Below, piece after piece: positions 10,333 through 19,069 of a stretch of 64,000 bases of DNA. The stretch is from Pseudomaricurvus sp. HS19 (GTDB lineage Bacteria; Pseudomonadota; Gammaproteobacteria; Pseudomonadales; Cellvibrionaceae). Within the stretch, counting starts at the first letter, position 1. Each line of letters begins with the position of its first letter. A program made the position numbers and the translations under genes. The notes under the pieces are model-generated. The model had not been told where the DNA came from and did not search any database. It saw nothing but the letters and a program-made list of their open reading frames with translations. The stretch is from assembly GCF_009857815.1 (NCBI RefSeq), contig NZ_WVVW01000001.1, positions 1 through 64,000 on the forward strand. Reading direction: 5' to 3'.

Positions 10333-10355
10333 TTGATAATGAGAAATATTATCAA
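10333..10355 (-). promoter_or_regulatory. Candidate Fur box
   Basis: A perfect inverted repeat TTGATAAT-N7-ATTATCAA. The core GATAATGAGAAATATTATC (10335-10353) matches the classical 19-bp Fur consensus at 16 positions by eye. It lies just upstream of the 165-residue gene's ribosome-binding site. Confidence 0.7.
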
Positions 10356-10515
10356 TAAGGATGTTGCCGCTGTCCAGCACTTTTCAGGGGCGGAAATTGC
10401 CGTGCTGGATAAACCTTGTACAGTGGCGTAAAGGGCCTGGCCCTGGTTCAGATCCCGTCGCGCAGCCGCTGATTAAGTGACTGATAAAATTACCGTTTTT
10501 TTTCTAACAAATGGC

Positions 10516-10544
10516 TTGACTCATCATGGGTCGATCCCTATTAT
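10516..10544 (+). promoter_or_regulatory. Promoter of tRNA-Arg
   Basis: TTGACT (10516-10521), a 17-base spacer and TATTAT (10539-10544), followed by the GC-rich discriminator GCGCC typical of stringently controlled stable-RNA promoters. The tRNA begins 18 bases downstream of the -10. Confidence 0.8.
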
Positions 10545-10562
10545 ACGCGCCTCAACAGCAAC

Positions 10563-10639
10563 GCATCCGTAGCTCAGCTGGATAGAGTACTCGGCTACGA
10601 ACCGAGCGGTCGGAGGTTCGAATCCTCCCGGATGCGCCA
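10563..10639 (+). tRNA. argV: tRNA-Arg (anticodon ACG)
   Basis: A 77-nt tRNA with an encoded CCA. The acceptor arms GCATCCG / CGGATGC pair fully, and the anticodon stem CTCGG/CCGAG holds the loop CTACGAA with ACG at 10597-10599 (A34 presumably edited to inosine). The T arm reads GGAGGTTCGAATCCTCC. The promoter upstream and the terminator downstream make it a single-gene unit. Confidence 0.97.
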
Positions 10640-10842
10640 TATACGAGAAGGGCTCAGCAGAAATGCTGGGCCCTTTTTTTTGCCCCGCACCGTGACAACG
10701 GTTCGGATTCCCGGTCGCAAATCACAGAGTTTCGCCGCAACGATCACAGCGAAACGGTATGTCGCTAGCCTCGTGATCTGATGCCCTCCCGGATGCGCCT
10801 TATACGACAAGGGCTTAGCAGCAATGCCACGACCTTTTTGTT
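10624..10842 (+). repeat. Duplicated 3' tail of tRNA-Arg
   Basis: Bases 10624-10680 (last 16 bases of the tRNA plus its terminator) recur, diverged, at 10785-10842, offset 161 bp. The first 15 bases, CCTCCCGGATGCGCC, are identical and the terminator copy is degraded. Between the copies are hairpins such as ACCGT-GACA-ACGGT and GTTTCGC...GCGAAAC. This could be a relic attachment-site duplication or the same kind of tail repeat as behind tRNA-Ser. Confidence 0.8.
10648..10680 (+). terminator. Terminator of tRNA-Arg
   Basis: The stem AAGGGCTCAGCA / TGCTGGGCCCTT with a GAAA tetraloop and a T run, nine bases after the tRNA. Confidence 0.9.
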
Positions 10843-11345
10843 TCCGGTGCGGTATTGTTGTCAGGGCTTCTCCTTTTTTTTGGGGGGGTATGACGGACGC
10901 GCTCAGTCCTGCCTTTGAATTTGTCTCTCCCGTGCCGGGCATTGTGGCCGGTGCCTTCCAGTCTCGCTTCTTAAATGGATTCAGGTGCACCTCTGTGGGT
11001 GTGCTGTTCGTTCTGTGCCCGCCGTGCTCGGGCTGGTGCGTAAGGGAAGCGCTGGCGAGTGGGCGCTGTTTGATGTGCGCCGGTGGTGACCCGGGTTGTG
11101 GCTTTTTGGCTTTTCACGTCGTCACCGGCCATTTGTCATGTCGGTCAAATTTTATAACCGGATTCTCCGAATTTCGCTAAAGCAATCTCTGGTTGGAATA
11201 TAGGTGCCGGTTTCACTCTGTGTAATTCTCCCCGTCTGCTGAAGGTGTGGATTGGTTCTCGGTCGACGGCTTACCGGCTTATGGTTTTGCCGGGACATCC
11301 CCATTAGCATGTGGCGTCAGTTTCTTTTTTGATCTTTGCTAATTT
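10843..11345. other. 500-base stretch without a supported gene
   Basis: One 118-codon open frame on the plus strand (10824-11180) begins inside the duplicated tRNA tail, is rich in Cys/Phe/Gly and has no ribosome-binding site or domain; I reject it. A G7 tract lies near 10885. I see no RNA gene, and no convincing promoter for the following gene. Confidence 0.6.
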
Positions 11346-11819
11346 ATGTCCGACTCAGACGCAGTTTCCCTGTTTACTCTGGTGGCCGAATCGGTGGGTG
11401 CCAACCGGCAACAAAAGATGGACGCCTGGTTGAGTGAAAAGCAGGCGCGGCCGGAAGAGAAGAACCGGTTAAGGTACACCAACCTGCCCTGGGATCCCAC
11501 CCAGCAGACCCACAGTTTCAACTGGCAAAAGAGCCATGTTGGCTGGATGGATGTATTGCGCAGTGACGGCAAGGTTGTGCAGGTAGTGTTTAATCTGCGC
11601 TACCCCAAGCGGCGCTGGTTTTCCCGACATCGCAAGGATTGGAAGTCATTGAATGAGACTGCCAGCCGGCTGATGGGTGAGGGTAAGTTGTTTGGCTTAC
11701 CTGAGCGCCCCAGTCAACTTTATCGGCGCGGCAAACTCAATCTGTTGATGAAGTCTTATGAGGAAAAGCGTCACGCTTTTATCGAGCTTAAGCTGGCCCG
11801 GGGAGAGTTTTGCTCCTGA
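11346..11819 (+). CDS. Hypothetical protein
   Basis: Not recognised. The 157-residue frame begins MSDSDAVSLFTLVAESVGAN. It is strongly basic in its second half (RYPKRRWFSRHRKDW) and ends in helical segments. Codon use looks like a real gene. No signal peptide or membrane segment is present, so it would be cytoplasmic. The Lys/Arg-rich middle could bind nucleic acid, but no fold is identifiable. No clear ribosome-binding site precedes ATG 11346; an internal ATG at codon 25 (11418) is an alternative. It stands alone, with about 420 non-coding bases on its right, and is not obviously part of the TPR/ExbB operon. Confidence 0.55.
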   Translation: MSDSDAVSLFTLVAESVGANRQQKMDAWLSEKQARPEEKNRLRYTNLPWDPTQQTHSFNWQKSHVGWMDVLRSDGKVVQVVFNLRYPKRRWFSRHRKDWKSLNETASRLMGEGKLFGLPERPSQLYRRGKLNLLMKSYEEKRHAFIELKLARGEFCS

Positions 11820-12236
11820 GTGCGGGGAGGTTGCGGTCGAAGTCGGTGCGATTCGGTGTTTTTGCCTGTACGGTTTTTACTCTTCCTGATGAGTCTTGAT
11901 CCGAATTGCATAAGGCGCGGGCAGACGTGGAAAACTGGTTCCGCAAACTGCGCGATGCAGGTACGATTGGCTGTGTGAACGAGTTACTGTTTAGAAAAAG
12001 TTGTTGTCTGCTGCCTGTCATTATGTCCTGCGATTCTGCTAATTTCTTCCTGTAATCCTCCCTTCGTCTGTCCGTGAGATGCTTGTCCGCTGACAGATTC
12101 ATTGGGGCTCACTGAAAGTACAACAATTCAAAACTTTGCTTTACAGACAGTATTTTTCCGGTTGGTCATGTACCTGCAGGTAAGGCGGCTGTCGATTTTC
12201 CGGAAAGTTATTGCATTTGGGGGTTCGTTTCATTCT
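11820..12236. other. Intergenic region upstream of the TPR/ExbB operon
   Basis: I see no convincing gene. Two open frames here (minus 11788-12102 and a plus-strand extension from 12102) lack start signals and family features. The stretch must contain the promoter of the nine-gene operon, but no site is clear enough to place. Confidence 0.5.
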
Positions 12237-12764
12237 ATGAAAATCGCGGTCAAATGGTCTCTGCTGGTGCTCACGTGTCTGTTGCAACTGCCTGTCGCAG
12301 CGCAAGAGATTTCCAAAGAGCAGATCAAGGGTTTGGATGAGCAGGTGCAGGACATCAAGGCGGATGTGCTGGCTATCTCCACCGAACTGAAGCTGCTGGA
12401 AGAGAAGCTGCTCTATCCCTCCAACACCCAGGTCTCCCTGTTTGTGGCGCTGGAAGGGGCTGACAGCCTGCGTGTCGATGCGGTTGAGGTGGCGGTAGAC
12501 GGAAATCCGGTGGCGCACCACATCTACTCCTTCAAGGAGCTGGAAGCGCTGCAAAAAGGTGGGCTGCAGCGGATCTACACCGGCAACCTGCGTACCGGGG
12601 AACATTCCATCAAAGTGGGCTTCAAGGGTTTGACCGGCCTGGGTAATGAATTTACCGAAGTGGCCAGCTACACCTTCAGTAAGGGCGTCGGCCCCGGCAT
12701 TGTGGAAATCCGCTTGCTGGGATCGGCACTGGGCTCCAACAGTATTCAGTTTTCCGATCAGTAG
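12237..12764 (+). CDS. Secreted coiled-coil protein, first gene of the TPR/ExbB operon
   Basis: Start 12237 is chosen because MKIAVKWSLLVLTCLLQLPVA is a signal peptide, cleaved near AAQE; an upstream ATG (12102) would precede it with 45 unlikely residues. The mature protein (about 153 residues) opens with a heptad-like coiled coil (residues 25-60, KEQIKGLDEQVQDIKADVL). A small beta-sandwich-like domain follows (SLFVALEGADSLRVDAVEVAVDG ... GEHSIKVGFKG), resembling a carboxypeptidase-regulatory or transthyretin-like fold. Periplasmic or surface location is inferred. Three bases separate it from the next gene, so the two are surely cotranscribed. I do not recognise a named family. Confidence 0.82.
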   Translation: MKIAVKWSLLVLTCLLQLPVAAQEISKEQIKGLDEQVQDIKADVLAISTELKLLEEKLLYPSNTQVSLFVALEGADSLRVDAVEVAVDGNPVAHHIYSFKELEALQKGGLQRIYTGNLRTGEHSIKVGFKGLTGLGNEFTEVASYTFSKGVGPGIVEIRLLGSALGSNSIQFSDQ

Positions 12765-12767
12765 CCC

Positions 12768-14690
12768 ATGCGTCTCTCAGCGATTTGCGCACTCTTCTGT
12801 TTGCTGGGTTCTCAGCAGCTGGTAGCTGCGGAGCCCAAGCCCCAGCGCGACGCCTTCTTTGGCGAGGCCCTGTTCTACGCCCAGCAGCAGGAATTCTTCG
12901 AGGCTATCTCCCGTCTGGATACCGAGTTGAAACTGCATCGCGGTGTTGACGAGCGGGAGCTGGATAAGCTGCACTATCACGTCAACGACGCCGAGTTCTC
13001 GGTGGGCGATTTCGAACTCTCCTATCGCATGCATCGCAAGGCAGGACGGGCTATTCAGGCGGTGATCGAGGGCAACGTGGCCCCCGAAGTGCGCAATGAA
13101 GCTATCTACCGCCTGGCGCGGCTCTATTTCCAGAAAGAGCAGAACCTCAACGCCTTTCACGCGATTGAGCGCATCGAAGGTCCGCTGCCGAAGGGGCTGG
13201 CCACCGACATCACCTACCTCAAGGGCCAGATCTATATGGTCAACGGCCGTTTTGAGGAGGCCGAGAAAATCTTCCAATCCCTGACCGGGGCGGATGAGCA
13301 CGAAGGTTATGCGCTCTACAACCTGGGTTTGTCCCAGCTGGCGCAGGACGAAACCACACAGGCGGTAACCACACTGGAGTCGCTCGGTCGTGCACGCAGT
13401 TCCGACCGGGCGGTACTCGCCATTCGTGACAAGGCCAACTTGCTGCTGGGCAGCCGTCTGATGGACACCGGTGATTTCCAGGGCGCAGTGCCGTTCCTGG
13501 AGCGGGTGCGCCTGGATGGACTTTACTCCAATAAGGCACTTAGCGGGCTGGGGTGGGCCAACGCGACGGCAGAGAATTATGAGCAGGCGCTGGTGCCCTG
13601 GACCATCCTCAGCAAGCGTCATGTCACCGATCCCGCTGTACAGGAGGCCCTGTTGGGCGTTCCCTACGCCTACGGCAAGCTTGGCCTGTATGGCAAGGCG
13701 GCGCTGGGATATGGTCACGCCCTGCAGCTGATGAACCAGGAGCTGGATCGCCTGGATCAGTCGGTTAAATCCATCCAGGACGGCAAGTTCCTTGAGGCAT
13801 TGGTGCGTGAAGAGATTCGCCAGGTGCCGGATTGGGTGGTGCGCCTGCGGGAGTTGCCGGAAACCCCGGAAACCTTCTACCTGATGGAACTGATGGCGTC
13901 GCACGACTTCCAGTCCTCGCTGCAGAATTACTTTGACCTGGAGCAGCTGCGTAAAAAGCTGGAGGAGTGGGATCGTTACTACAGTGCCTACGAAGAGGTC
14001 ATCGCCCTGCGTCGTGGCTACTACGAGCCGCTGCTGCCTGCCATCGACGAAAAATTCCGTCAGCTGGACTCGCTGATCAACCTGCGCCTGGAGCAGCGGG
14101 ATCGAATACACGCCCGCCTGCAATCCATGCTGGTTTCCCCGCGCCCTGACTTTCTGGCCACCGCCAGTGAACGCTTGGGCATGAACGCCGTAACCAAATT
14201 CGAGCGCAGCCCGGCCAACAACAACGAGGCTACCCAGAAGCGGGTGGATCGATTGAAGGGTCACCTGAACTGGATCTGGATCACAGAGTACGACCAGCGC
14301 CTGACCGATACCTTTGAACACCTGGCGGCACTGGACCAGGATATCGAACGCCTGAACGCCATCTATCAGCAGTTTGTCCGTTCCCGTCAGGCCGCGACCC
14401 AGAGTTACGAAGGCTATGACAAAACCATTGCCCAGCTGCGCCACAAGACAGAAAAATCCATGAAGACGGTCGAGACCCTTATGCTTCGTCAGGGGCGCAT
14501 GATTGAAAAAATGGCCATCAGTGAGCTGCTGCAGCGCAGCCAGCAACTGGAGGTGGCGCAGGTCAAGGCGCGCTTTGCGCTGGCCGAGAGCTACGACCGG
14601 GCCACCATGGGTTCACCGGATAAGGCGCCGGCAGAGGCCAGTCAATCGGCTGCACCGGAAACCAAAGCTGAAGATCGGGGTGTGCTATGA
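12768..14690 (+). CDS. Periplasmic TPR-repeat protein
   Basis: A 640-residue protein with a signal peptide (MRLSAICALFCLLGSQQLVAA). Tandem TPR-like helical hairpins span roughly residues 25-320, for example ALFYAQQQEFFEAISRL and YALYNLGLSQLAQDETTQAV. The second half is long, charged and helical (about 370-600) with coiled-coil character. It begins three bases after the preceding stop, and its own stop overlaps the next start (ATGA), a sign of translational coupling. In this operon it probably forms a periplasmic scaffold for the ExbB/ExbD motor; TPR proteins also accompany the related gliding machinery of Myxococcus (family knowledge, inference here). No catalytic motif is visible. Confidence 0.9.
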   Translation: MRLSAICALFCLLGSQQLVAAEPKPQRDAFFGEALFYAQQQEFFEAISRLDTELKLHRGVDERELDKLHYHVNDAEFSVGDFELSYRMHRKAGRAIQAVIEGNVAPEVRNEAIYRLARLYFQKEQNLNAFHAIERIEGPLPKGLATDITYLKGQIYMVNGRFEEAEKIFQSLTGADEHEGYALYNLGLSQLAQDETTQAVTTLESLGRARSSDRAVLAIRDKANLLLGSRLMDTGDFQGAVPFLERVRLDGLYSNKALSGLGWANATAENYEQALVPWTILSKRHVTDPAVQEALLGVPYAYGKLGLYGKAALGYGHALQLMNQELDRLDQSVKSIQDGKFLEALVREEIRQVPDWVVRLRELPETPETFYLMELMASHDFQSSLQNYFDLEQLRKKLEEWDRYYSAYEEVIALRRGYYEPLLPAIDEKFRQLDSLINLRLEQRDRIHARLQSMLVSPRPDFLATASERLGMNAVTKFERSPANNNEATQKRVDRLKGHLNWIWITEYDQRLTDTFEHLAALDQDIERLNAIYQQFVRSRQAATQSYEGYDKTIAQLRHKTEKSMKTVETLMLRQGRMIEKMAISELLQRSQQLEVAQVKARFALAESYDRATMGSPDKAPAEASQSAAPETKAEDRGVL

Positions 14691-17600
14691 AGTATCTCCG
14701 CACCATTGCTGCGCTGGGATTGCCCGCGCTGTTGGCTTCCTGCTCCGGTGTTCAGCAGCAGGGTACTCTGGCGGAACTGAAAAATGTTCGCCCGGTACTG
14801 GAAGATGCCACCATTGCCGATGGCCTGGACAAGGCCATGGACAGCTACCGGGTATTCCTCAAGGAGACTCCGGAATCCGCCATGACACCGGAGGCGATTC
14901 GCCGGATTGCCGACCTGTCGCTGGAGAAAGAGTACGGCTACGTGAATGACCTGCCGGCGCCCGCTGCCGGTGGCGCCGGGGAACTTGGCGAAGGGCGTCA
15001 ACTGGATAAGCCGGAAGCGGCAAAACCGGCTCGTCGTGAGCCGGTAATGGCTTCCGGCACAGCCATTGGTGGCGGAAGCTCCGAGAGTGACCGCGCCTTC
15101 GAAGATCGCGCCAGTCAAGTGGCGACCAGGGCTCACGAAGAAGAGCAGGGCCTGGGTGACCACCCGGGCGCTGCCAGTGACCTGGAGAATGCCAACGCCC
15201 GTCAGGCGATCACGCTCTACAAGAAATTGTTGGCTGAATACCCGCTCTACGACCGCAACGACCAGGTGCTGTACCAGATGTCCCGCGCCTACGAGGAGTT
15301 GGGTGAAATCGAAGAGGCCATGCGGGTGATGAACCAGTTCATCACTACCTACCCGGACTCCCGCTATATGGACGAGGTGCAGTTCCGTCGCGCCGAGTTC
15401 TTCTTCTCCCGTAAAAAATACTTCGACGCGGAAGATGCCTACAAAAGCATCGTGGCGATGGGGGAGAACTCCTACTACTACGAGCTGGCCCTTTACAAGC
15501 TGGGTTGGAGTTATTACAAGCAGTTCCTGTTCGAGGAGTCACTGGACCAGTTTATCGCCCTGTTGGATTACAAGGTCTCCATCGGCTACGACTTCGATCA
15601 GCAGCTGGACCCTATCGACAGCAAGCTGGTGGATGATACCTACCGGGTAATCAGCCTGGGCTTCTCTAACCTTGGCGGACCGGAAGTGGTGGCCGAGTAC
15701 TTTACCCGCAACGGTGCGCGGGACTATGAAGACAAGGTCTACAGCAATCTGGGTGAGTTCTATCTGGACAAGCGTCGCTACGCTGATGCCGCCGGCTCCT
15801 ACAAGACCTTTATCAATGGTCACCCGTTTGCGGAAATCTCGCCGCACTTCGCCATGCGTATGGTGGAGATCTACCACCAGGGTCGCTTTGGCCAGCTGGT
15901 GATCGAGACCAAGAAAGAGTTTGCGGACACCTACGCTCTTGATACGGAGTACTGGCTGCATAACGACATCGATAGTCGCCCGGAAGTGGTGGATTTCCTC
16001 AAGGGCAACCTGAAAGACCTGGCGGGGCACTATCACGCGCTCTACCAGGACAAGCGTTTTGCCAAGGAGAAAGTGGTCAACTACGCCGAGGCGCTGGTGT
16101 GGTATCGCCGTTACCTGTCTACCTTCCCGCAGGGTGAAGACACGCCGCCAATTCATTATCAGATGGCGGACCTGATGATGGAGAACCGTGACTTCGGCAA
16201 GGCGGCAGAAGCCTACGAATACACCGCGTATAACTATCCATTGCACGACCAGTCGTCTGCCGCAGGTTATGCGGCGGTATACGCCTATCGCGAATACCTG
16301 AAGTCTGTCCCCGTGGAGCGCCAGGCGCCGATCCAGCAGAAGGTGGTCGATACCTCATTGATGTTTGCCGATCGTTATCCGGAGCATGAGAAGGTCACTG
16401 TGGTTCTGGGTGCGGCAGCGGATGACCTCTACAAGATGCAGAACTTCCCGCTGGCGGTATCCACCGCGCAGAAACTGATCACTCAATACCCGGATGCGGA
16501 GGTGGCCCTGCGTCGCTCAGCCTGGTTGGTGGTGGGTCACGGTTCTTTCGACCAGGCCCTCTATCCGGAAGCCGAGAAGGGCTACCAGCAGGTACTGGCC
16601 CTGACGCCAGCCAACGATGTATCACGTCCGGCCCTGTTTGATAACCTGGCCGCATCTATCTATAAGCAGGGCGAGTTGGCCAACCAGGCCGGCGAGTATC
16701 AGGTGGCCGCAGATCATTTCCTGCGTGTGGGTGTGCTGGCTCCGACTTCCACCATTCGCGCCAACGCCGAGTTTGATGGTGCCACTGCCCTGATAGAACT
16801 GCAGGATTGGACCCGGGCTACCGGCGTGCTGCTCAACTTCCGTTCAAGTTTCAAAGGCCACGAGTTGCAGCCGGAGATCACCAAGAAGCTGGCTTACGTC
16901 TACAAATCTGACGGCAAGTCCGAGTTGGCTGGTGCCGAGTACGAGCGCATCTACGGGGAGTCCCAGGATGAGGAGGTGCGTCGCGGCTCCCTGTTGCTGG
17001 CAGCAGAGCTCTATGAAGAGGCAGGCAGTTCCGGAAAGCAGCTGGCAGCCTACAAGACTTTTGTGAAGGCATTCCCGGCACCGCTGGAAAACGCCCTGGA
17101 AATCTACAGCAAAATGGCTGCTGTCTATCTGGCTGAAGGGCAGGGCAAGCAGCACATTACTACGCTGCGTACCATTGTTGCTCTTGATCGCGATGCGGGT
17201 GCCAGCCGTACCGACCGCACCCAGTACCTGGCCGCGGAAGCATCTTTGGTACTGGCGCAGCCTTATTTCGACCAGTTTGCCGAAGTCCAGATCGTGCAGC
17301 CTATCAAGCCCAGCCTGGAGCACAAAAAGGCTTTGATGAAGAAAGCGCTTAACGCCTTCAGCAAGCTGCTGGATTACGAAGTGGCCGATGTGACTGCAGC
17401 GGCCACCTTCTACACCGCCGAGATCTATTTCAACTTCAGCCGGGCGCTGGCCAAATCCGAGCGGCCGACCAATCTCAGCGACCTCGAGCTGGAAGAGTAC
17501 GAGCTGGCGCTGGAAGATCAGATCTACCCGTTTGAGGAAAAGGCCATTGCGGTTCACCGCAAGAACGTCGAGCTGCTCTACGCCGGTATCTACAGTGGGT

Positions 17601-17842
17601 GGATCGAGAAGAGTATTGGCAAGCTGGCTGAAACCTTCCCGGCAATGTATGCCCGCGAGGAGCAGCACTCCGGGGTGGTGGAGTCGATAGACCATTTCCG
17701 CTACATCATCAGGACTCCGCAACCTGTGGTGCCTGAAGGTGAAGCGGTGCCAGCACAGCCTGAAGTGGCTCCGGATGCTCAATCCGCAGCCAATGAGGTG
17801 GGTTCCGGTGGGGTAATGCCAGGCGCGACCGAGGTGCTGTGA
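14687..17842 (+). CDS. Large TPR-repeat lipoprotein
   Basis: A 1051-residue protein with a lipoprotein signal (MKYLRTIAALGLPALLASC, lipidated Cys19 followed by Ser, predicting outer-membrane sorting). After a low-complexity linker (residues 85-170) the rest is a long series of TPR-like repeats, such as ALYKLGWSYYKQFLFEESLDQF and YADAAGSYKTFINGHPF. These resemble BamD/YbgF-type TPRs and extend nearly to the end; the last 50 residues are Pro/Ala/Glu rich. Its start overlaps the previous stop. An outer-membrane lipoprotein of this length could span a large part of the periplasm and link the inner-membrane motor to the surface (inference). Confidence 0.9.
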   Translation: MKYLRTIAALGLPALLASCSGVQQQGTLAELKNVRPVLEDATIADGLDKAMDSYRVFLKETPESAMTPEAIRRIADLSLEKEYGYVNDLPAPAAGGAGELGEGRQLDKPEAAKPARREPVMASGTAIGGGSSESDRAFEDRASQVATRAHEEEQGLGDHPGAASDLENANARQAITLYKKLLAEYPLYDRNDQVLYQMSRAYEELGEIEEAMRVMNQFITTYPDSRYMDEVQFRRAEFFFSRKKYFDAEDAYKSIVAMGENSYYYELALYKLGWSYYKQFLFEESLDQFIALLDYKVSIGYDFDQQLDPIDSKLVDDTYRVISLGFSNLGGPEVVAEYFTRNGARDYEDKVYSNLGEFYLDKRRYADAAGSYKTFINGHPFAEISPHFAMRMVEIYHQGRFGQLVIETKKEFADTYALDTEYWLHNDIDSRPEVVDFLKGNLKDLAGHYHALYQDKRFAKEKVVNYAEALVWYRRYLSTFPQGEDTPPIHYQMADLMMENRDFGKAAEAYEYTAYNYPLHDQSSAAGYAAVYAYREYLKSVPVERQAPIQQKVVDTSLMFADRYPEHEKVTVVLGAAADDLYKMQNFPLAVSTAQKLITQYPDAEVALRRSAWLVVGHGSFDQALYPEAEKGYQQVLALTPANDVSRPALFDNLAASIYKQGELANQAGEYQVAADHFLRVGVLAPTSTIRANAEFDGATALIELQDWTRATGVLLNFRSSFKGHELQPEITKKLAYVYKSDGKSELAGAEYERIYGESQDEEVRRGSLLLAAELYEEAGSSGKQLAAYKTFVKAFPAPLENALEIYSKMAAVYLAEGQGKQHITTLRTIVALDRDAGASRTDRTQYLAAEASLVLAQPYFDQFAEVQIVQPIKPSLEHKKALMKKALNAFSKLLDYEVADVTAAATFYTAEIYFNFSRALAKSERPTNLSDLELEEYELALEDQIYPFEEKAIAVHRKNVELLYAGIYSGWIEKSIGKLAETFPAMYAREEQHSGVVESIDHFRYIIRTPQPVVPEGEAVPAQPEVAPDAQSAANEVGSGGVMPGATEVL

Positions 17843-18055
17843 CCGGCTGTGCACCCTCTTAGTTCCCTTGGCGACGAGATCTGAATCAAGTTTTTGTAAC
17901 ACAGCGGGCTGGTGTTAAGCGAATTGTCGGCGTGTTAACAGACTGAAAAGGCGCAGTCAGCGAGAATGACTGCAAAGAAAAGAAGAACCATGTAATGCAT
18001 GGATGCGAATGTAATGTACGGGATTGGTCGATTATCCATTGGGGAGCACCTGACT

Positions 18056-18691
18056 GTGAGTAGGGCTGAAGCTGATAATCTGCTGAATGCCGGGCGCTGG
18101 TTGCGGCGCCTGCCGCTGCTATTGTTGCCTTGCCTGCTGGTTGCCTGTGCCCCCGGTGTGCAGAAACCCGCCAGCAGTGGTCAAGACGACAGTATCTATT
18201 TCACCGAGAACCGCAGTATCGATGCGGCGGTGCGCCGCGAGTTCGCCCAGGCTGTGGAGTTGATGAAGGTCGAGCAGTACACGCAGGCCATCACGATACT
18301 GGAGAGGGTGGCCAAGCAGACCCCGAACAACTCCGCCCCCTATATCAACCTTGCTATTGCCTATAGTCGTCTCGACAAAAACGAGCAGGCTGAGGCCAGC
18401 TTTCAGCAAGCCCTGGCTATTAATCCCAACCATCCGGTCGCGCTCAACGAGATGGCGCTGTTCTACCGTGGCCAGGGACGTTTCCAGGAGGCACGGCAGC
18501 TGTACGAAAAAGTTGTAGCCCGCTACCCCGAATACATGCCGGCGCGCATGAATTTCGGGATTCTGTGCGATCTCTATCTCAACGATACCCCCTGCGCTAT
18601 TCGTGAATATGAAGCCTACAGCGAAGCTCATCCTGAAGATGAAACCGTCAAGCTGTGGGTGGCGACACTACGGCGTAAGCTGGAGGGCTGA
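18056..18691 (+). CDS. TPR lipoprotein
   Basis: I use GTG 18056, which follows GGGGAG by nine bases and gives a 31-residue lipoprotein signal ending in the lipobox LVAC (Cys31). An ATG at 17999 adds 19 residues before it and cannot be excluded. The mature ~180 residues carry about three canonical TPRs, including APYINLAIAYSRLDKNEQAEASFQQALAINPNHP, and several cysteines near the C-terminus (GILCDLYLNDTPC). The gap of about 210 bases after the large TPR lipoprotein may hold a second promoter. The following small gene starts three bases after its stop. Likely an envelope adaptor of the motor. Confidence 0.85.
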   Translation: MSRAEADNLLNAGRWLRRLPLLLLPCLLVACAPGVQKPASSGQDDSIYFTENRSIDAAVRREFAQAVELMKVEQYTQAITILERVAKQTPNNSAPYINLAIAYSRLDKNEQAEASFQQALAINPNHPVALNEMALFYRGQGRFQEARQLYEKVVARYPEYMPARMNFGILCDLYLNDTPCAIREYEAYSEAHPEDETVKLWVATLRRKLEG

Positions 18692-18694
18692 CAA

Positions 18695-18979
18695 ATGTAC
18701 AGGATCTGGTCTATTTGTGTGATTTTTCTGCTGCTGGTGCCGCCGGTGCTGGGGCAGGACGGCGCAGGCAAGAACGAAGTGAAGGAGATTTCGGGTATGT
18801 CCATCGTTGGTAACGATGAGGCCCCCAAGTCTCTGTTTATTGTGCCCTGGAAAAGCTCGGAAATTGGATTTGAGTCAGGGCTTACTGCCAAAAGTCTGCT
18901 GGATGGATCCCTGCGGCCTCTGGATAAAGAGGTTTTTAACCGCGAACTTAACTACTTCGATATCCGTAGTTCGCAATAG
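18695..18979 (+). CDS. Small secreted protein upstream of the ExbB gene
   Basis: A 94-residue protein with a signal peptide (MYRIWSICVIFLLLVPPVLG) and a short acidic mature part of about 74 residues containing SLFIVPWKSSEIGFES. It has no recognised domain. It begins three bases after the TPR lipoprotein stop and ends 90 bases before the ExbB-like gene, so it is embedded in the operon. Inference: an accessory periplasmic subunit of the motor. The conserved-looking IVPWK segment may be a docking motif, but I cannot verify this without homologues. Confidence 0.8.
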   Translation: MYRIWSICVIFLLLVPPVLGQDGAGKNEVKEISGMSIVGNDEAPKSLFIVPWKSSEIGFESGLTAKSLLDGSLRPLDKEVFNRELNYFDIRSSQ

Positions 18980-19069
18980 GATTTTCAAGGTCCGGTGTGG
19001 TTTCTGCTCCGTGCGACACCGGTCTGTTTTCAACCAATATCTGACGCAAGAGCGTGAGGGGAAATTTGC

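Noticed and set aside
10624-10842. Integrated genomic island at tRNA-Arg
   Set aside because: The direct repeats are only 161 bp apart and enclose no integrase or cargo; at most a scar.
10595-10990. A 131-codon minus-strand frame
   Set aside because: It runs through tRNA-Arg and its terminator; the translation reads tRNA antisense.
10824-11180. 118-codon plus-strand ORF
   Set aside because: It begins inside the decayed tRNA-tail repeat, lacks a ribosome-binding site, and has an unusual Cys/Phe-rich composition.
12777-14546. A 589-codon minus-strand frame
   Set aside because: Antisense of the 640-residue TPR gene, no independent support.
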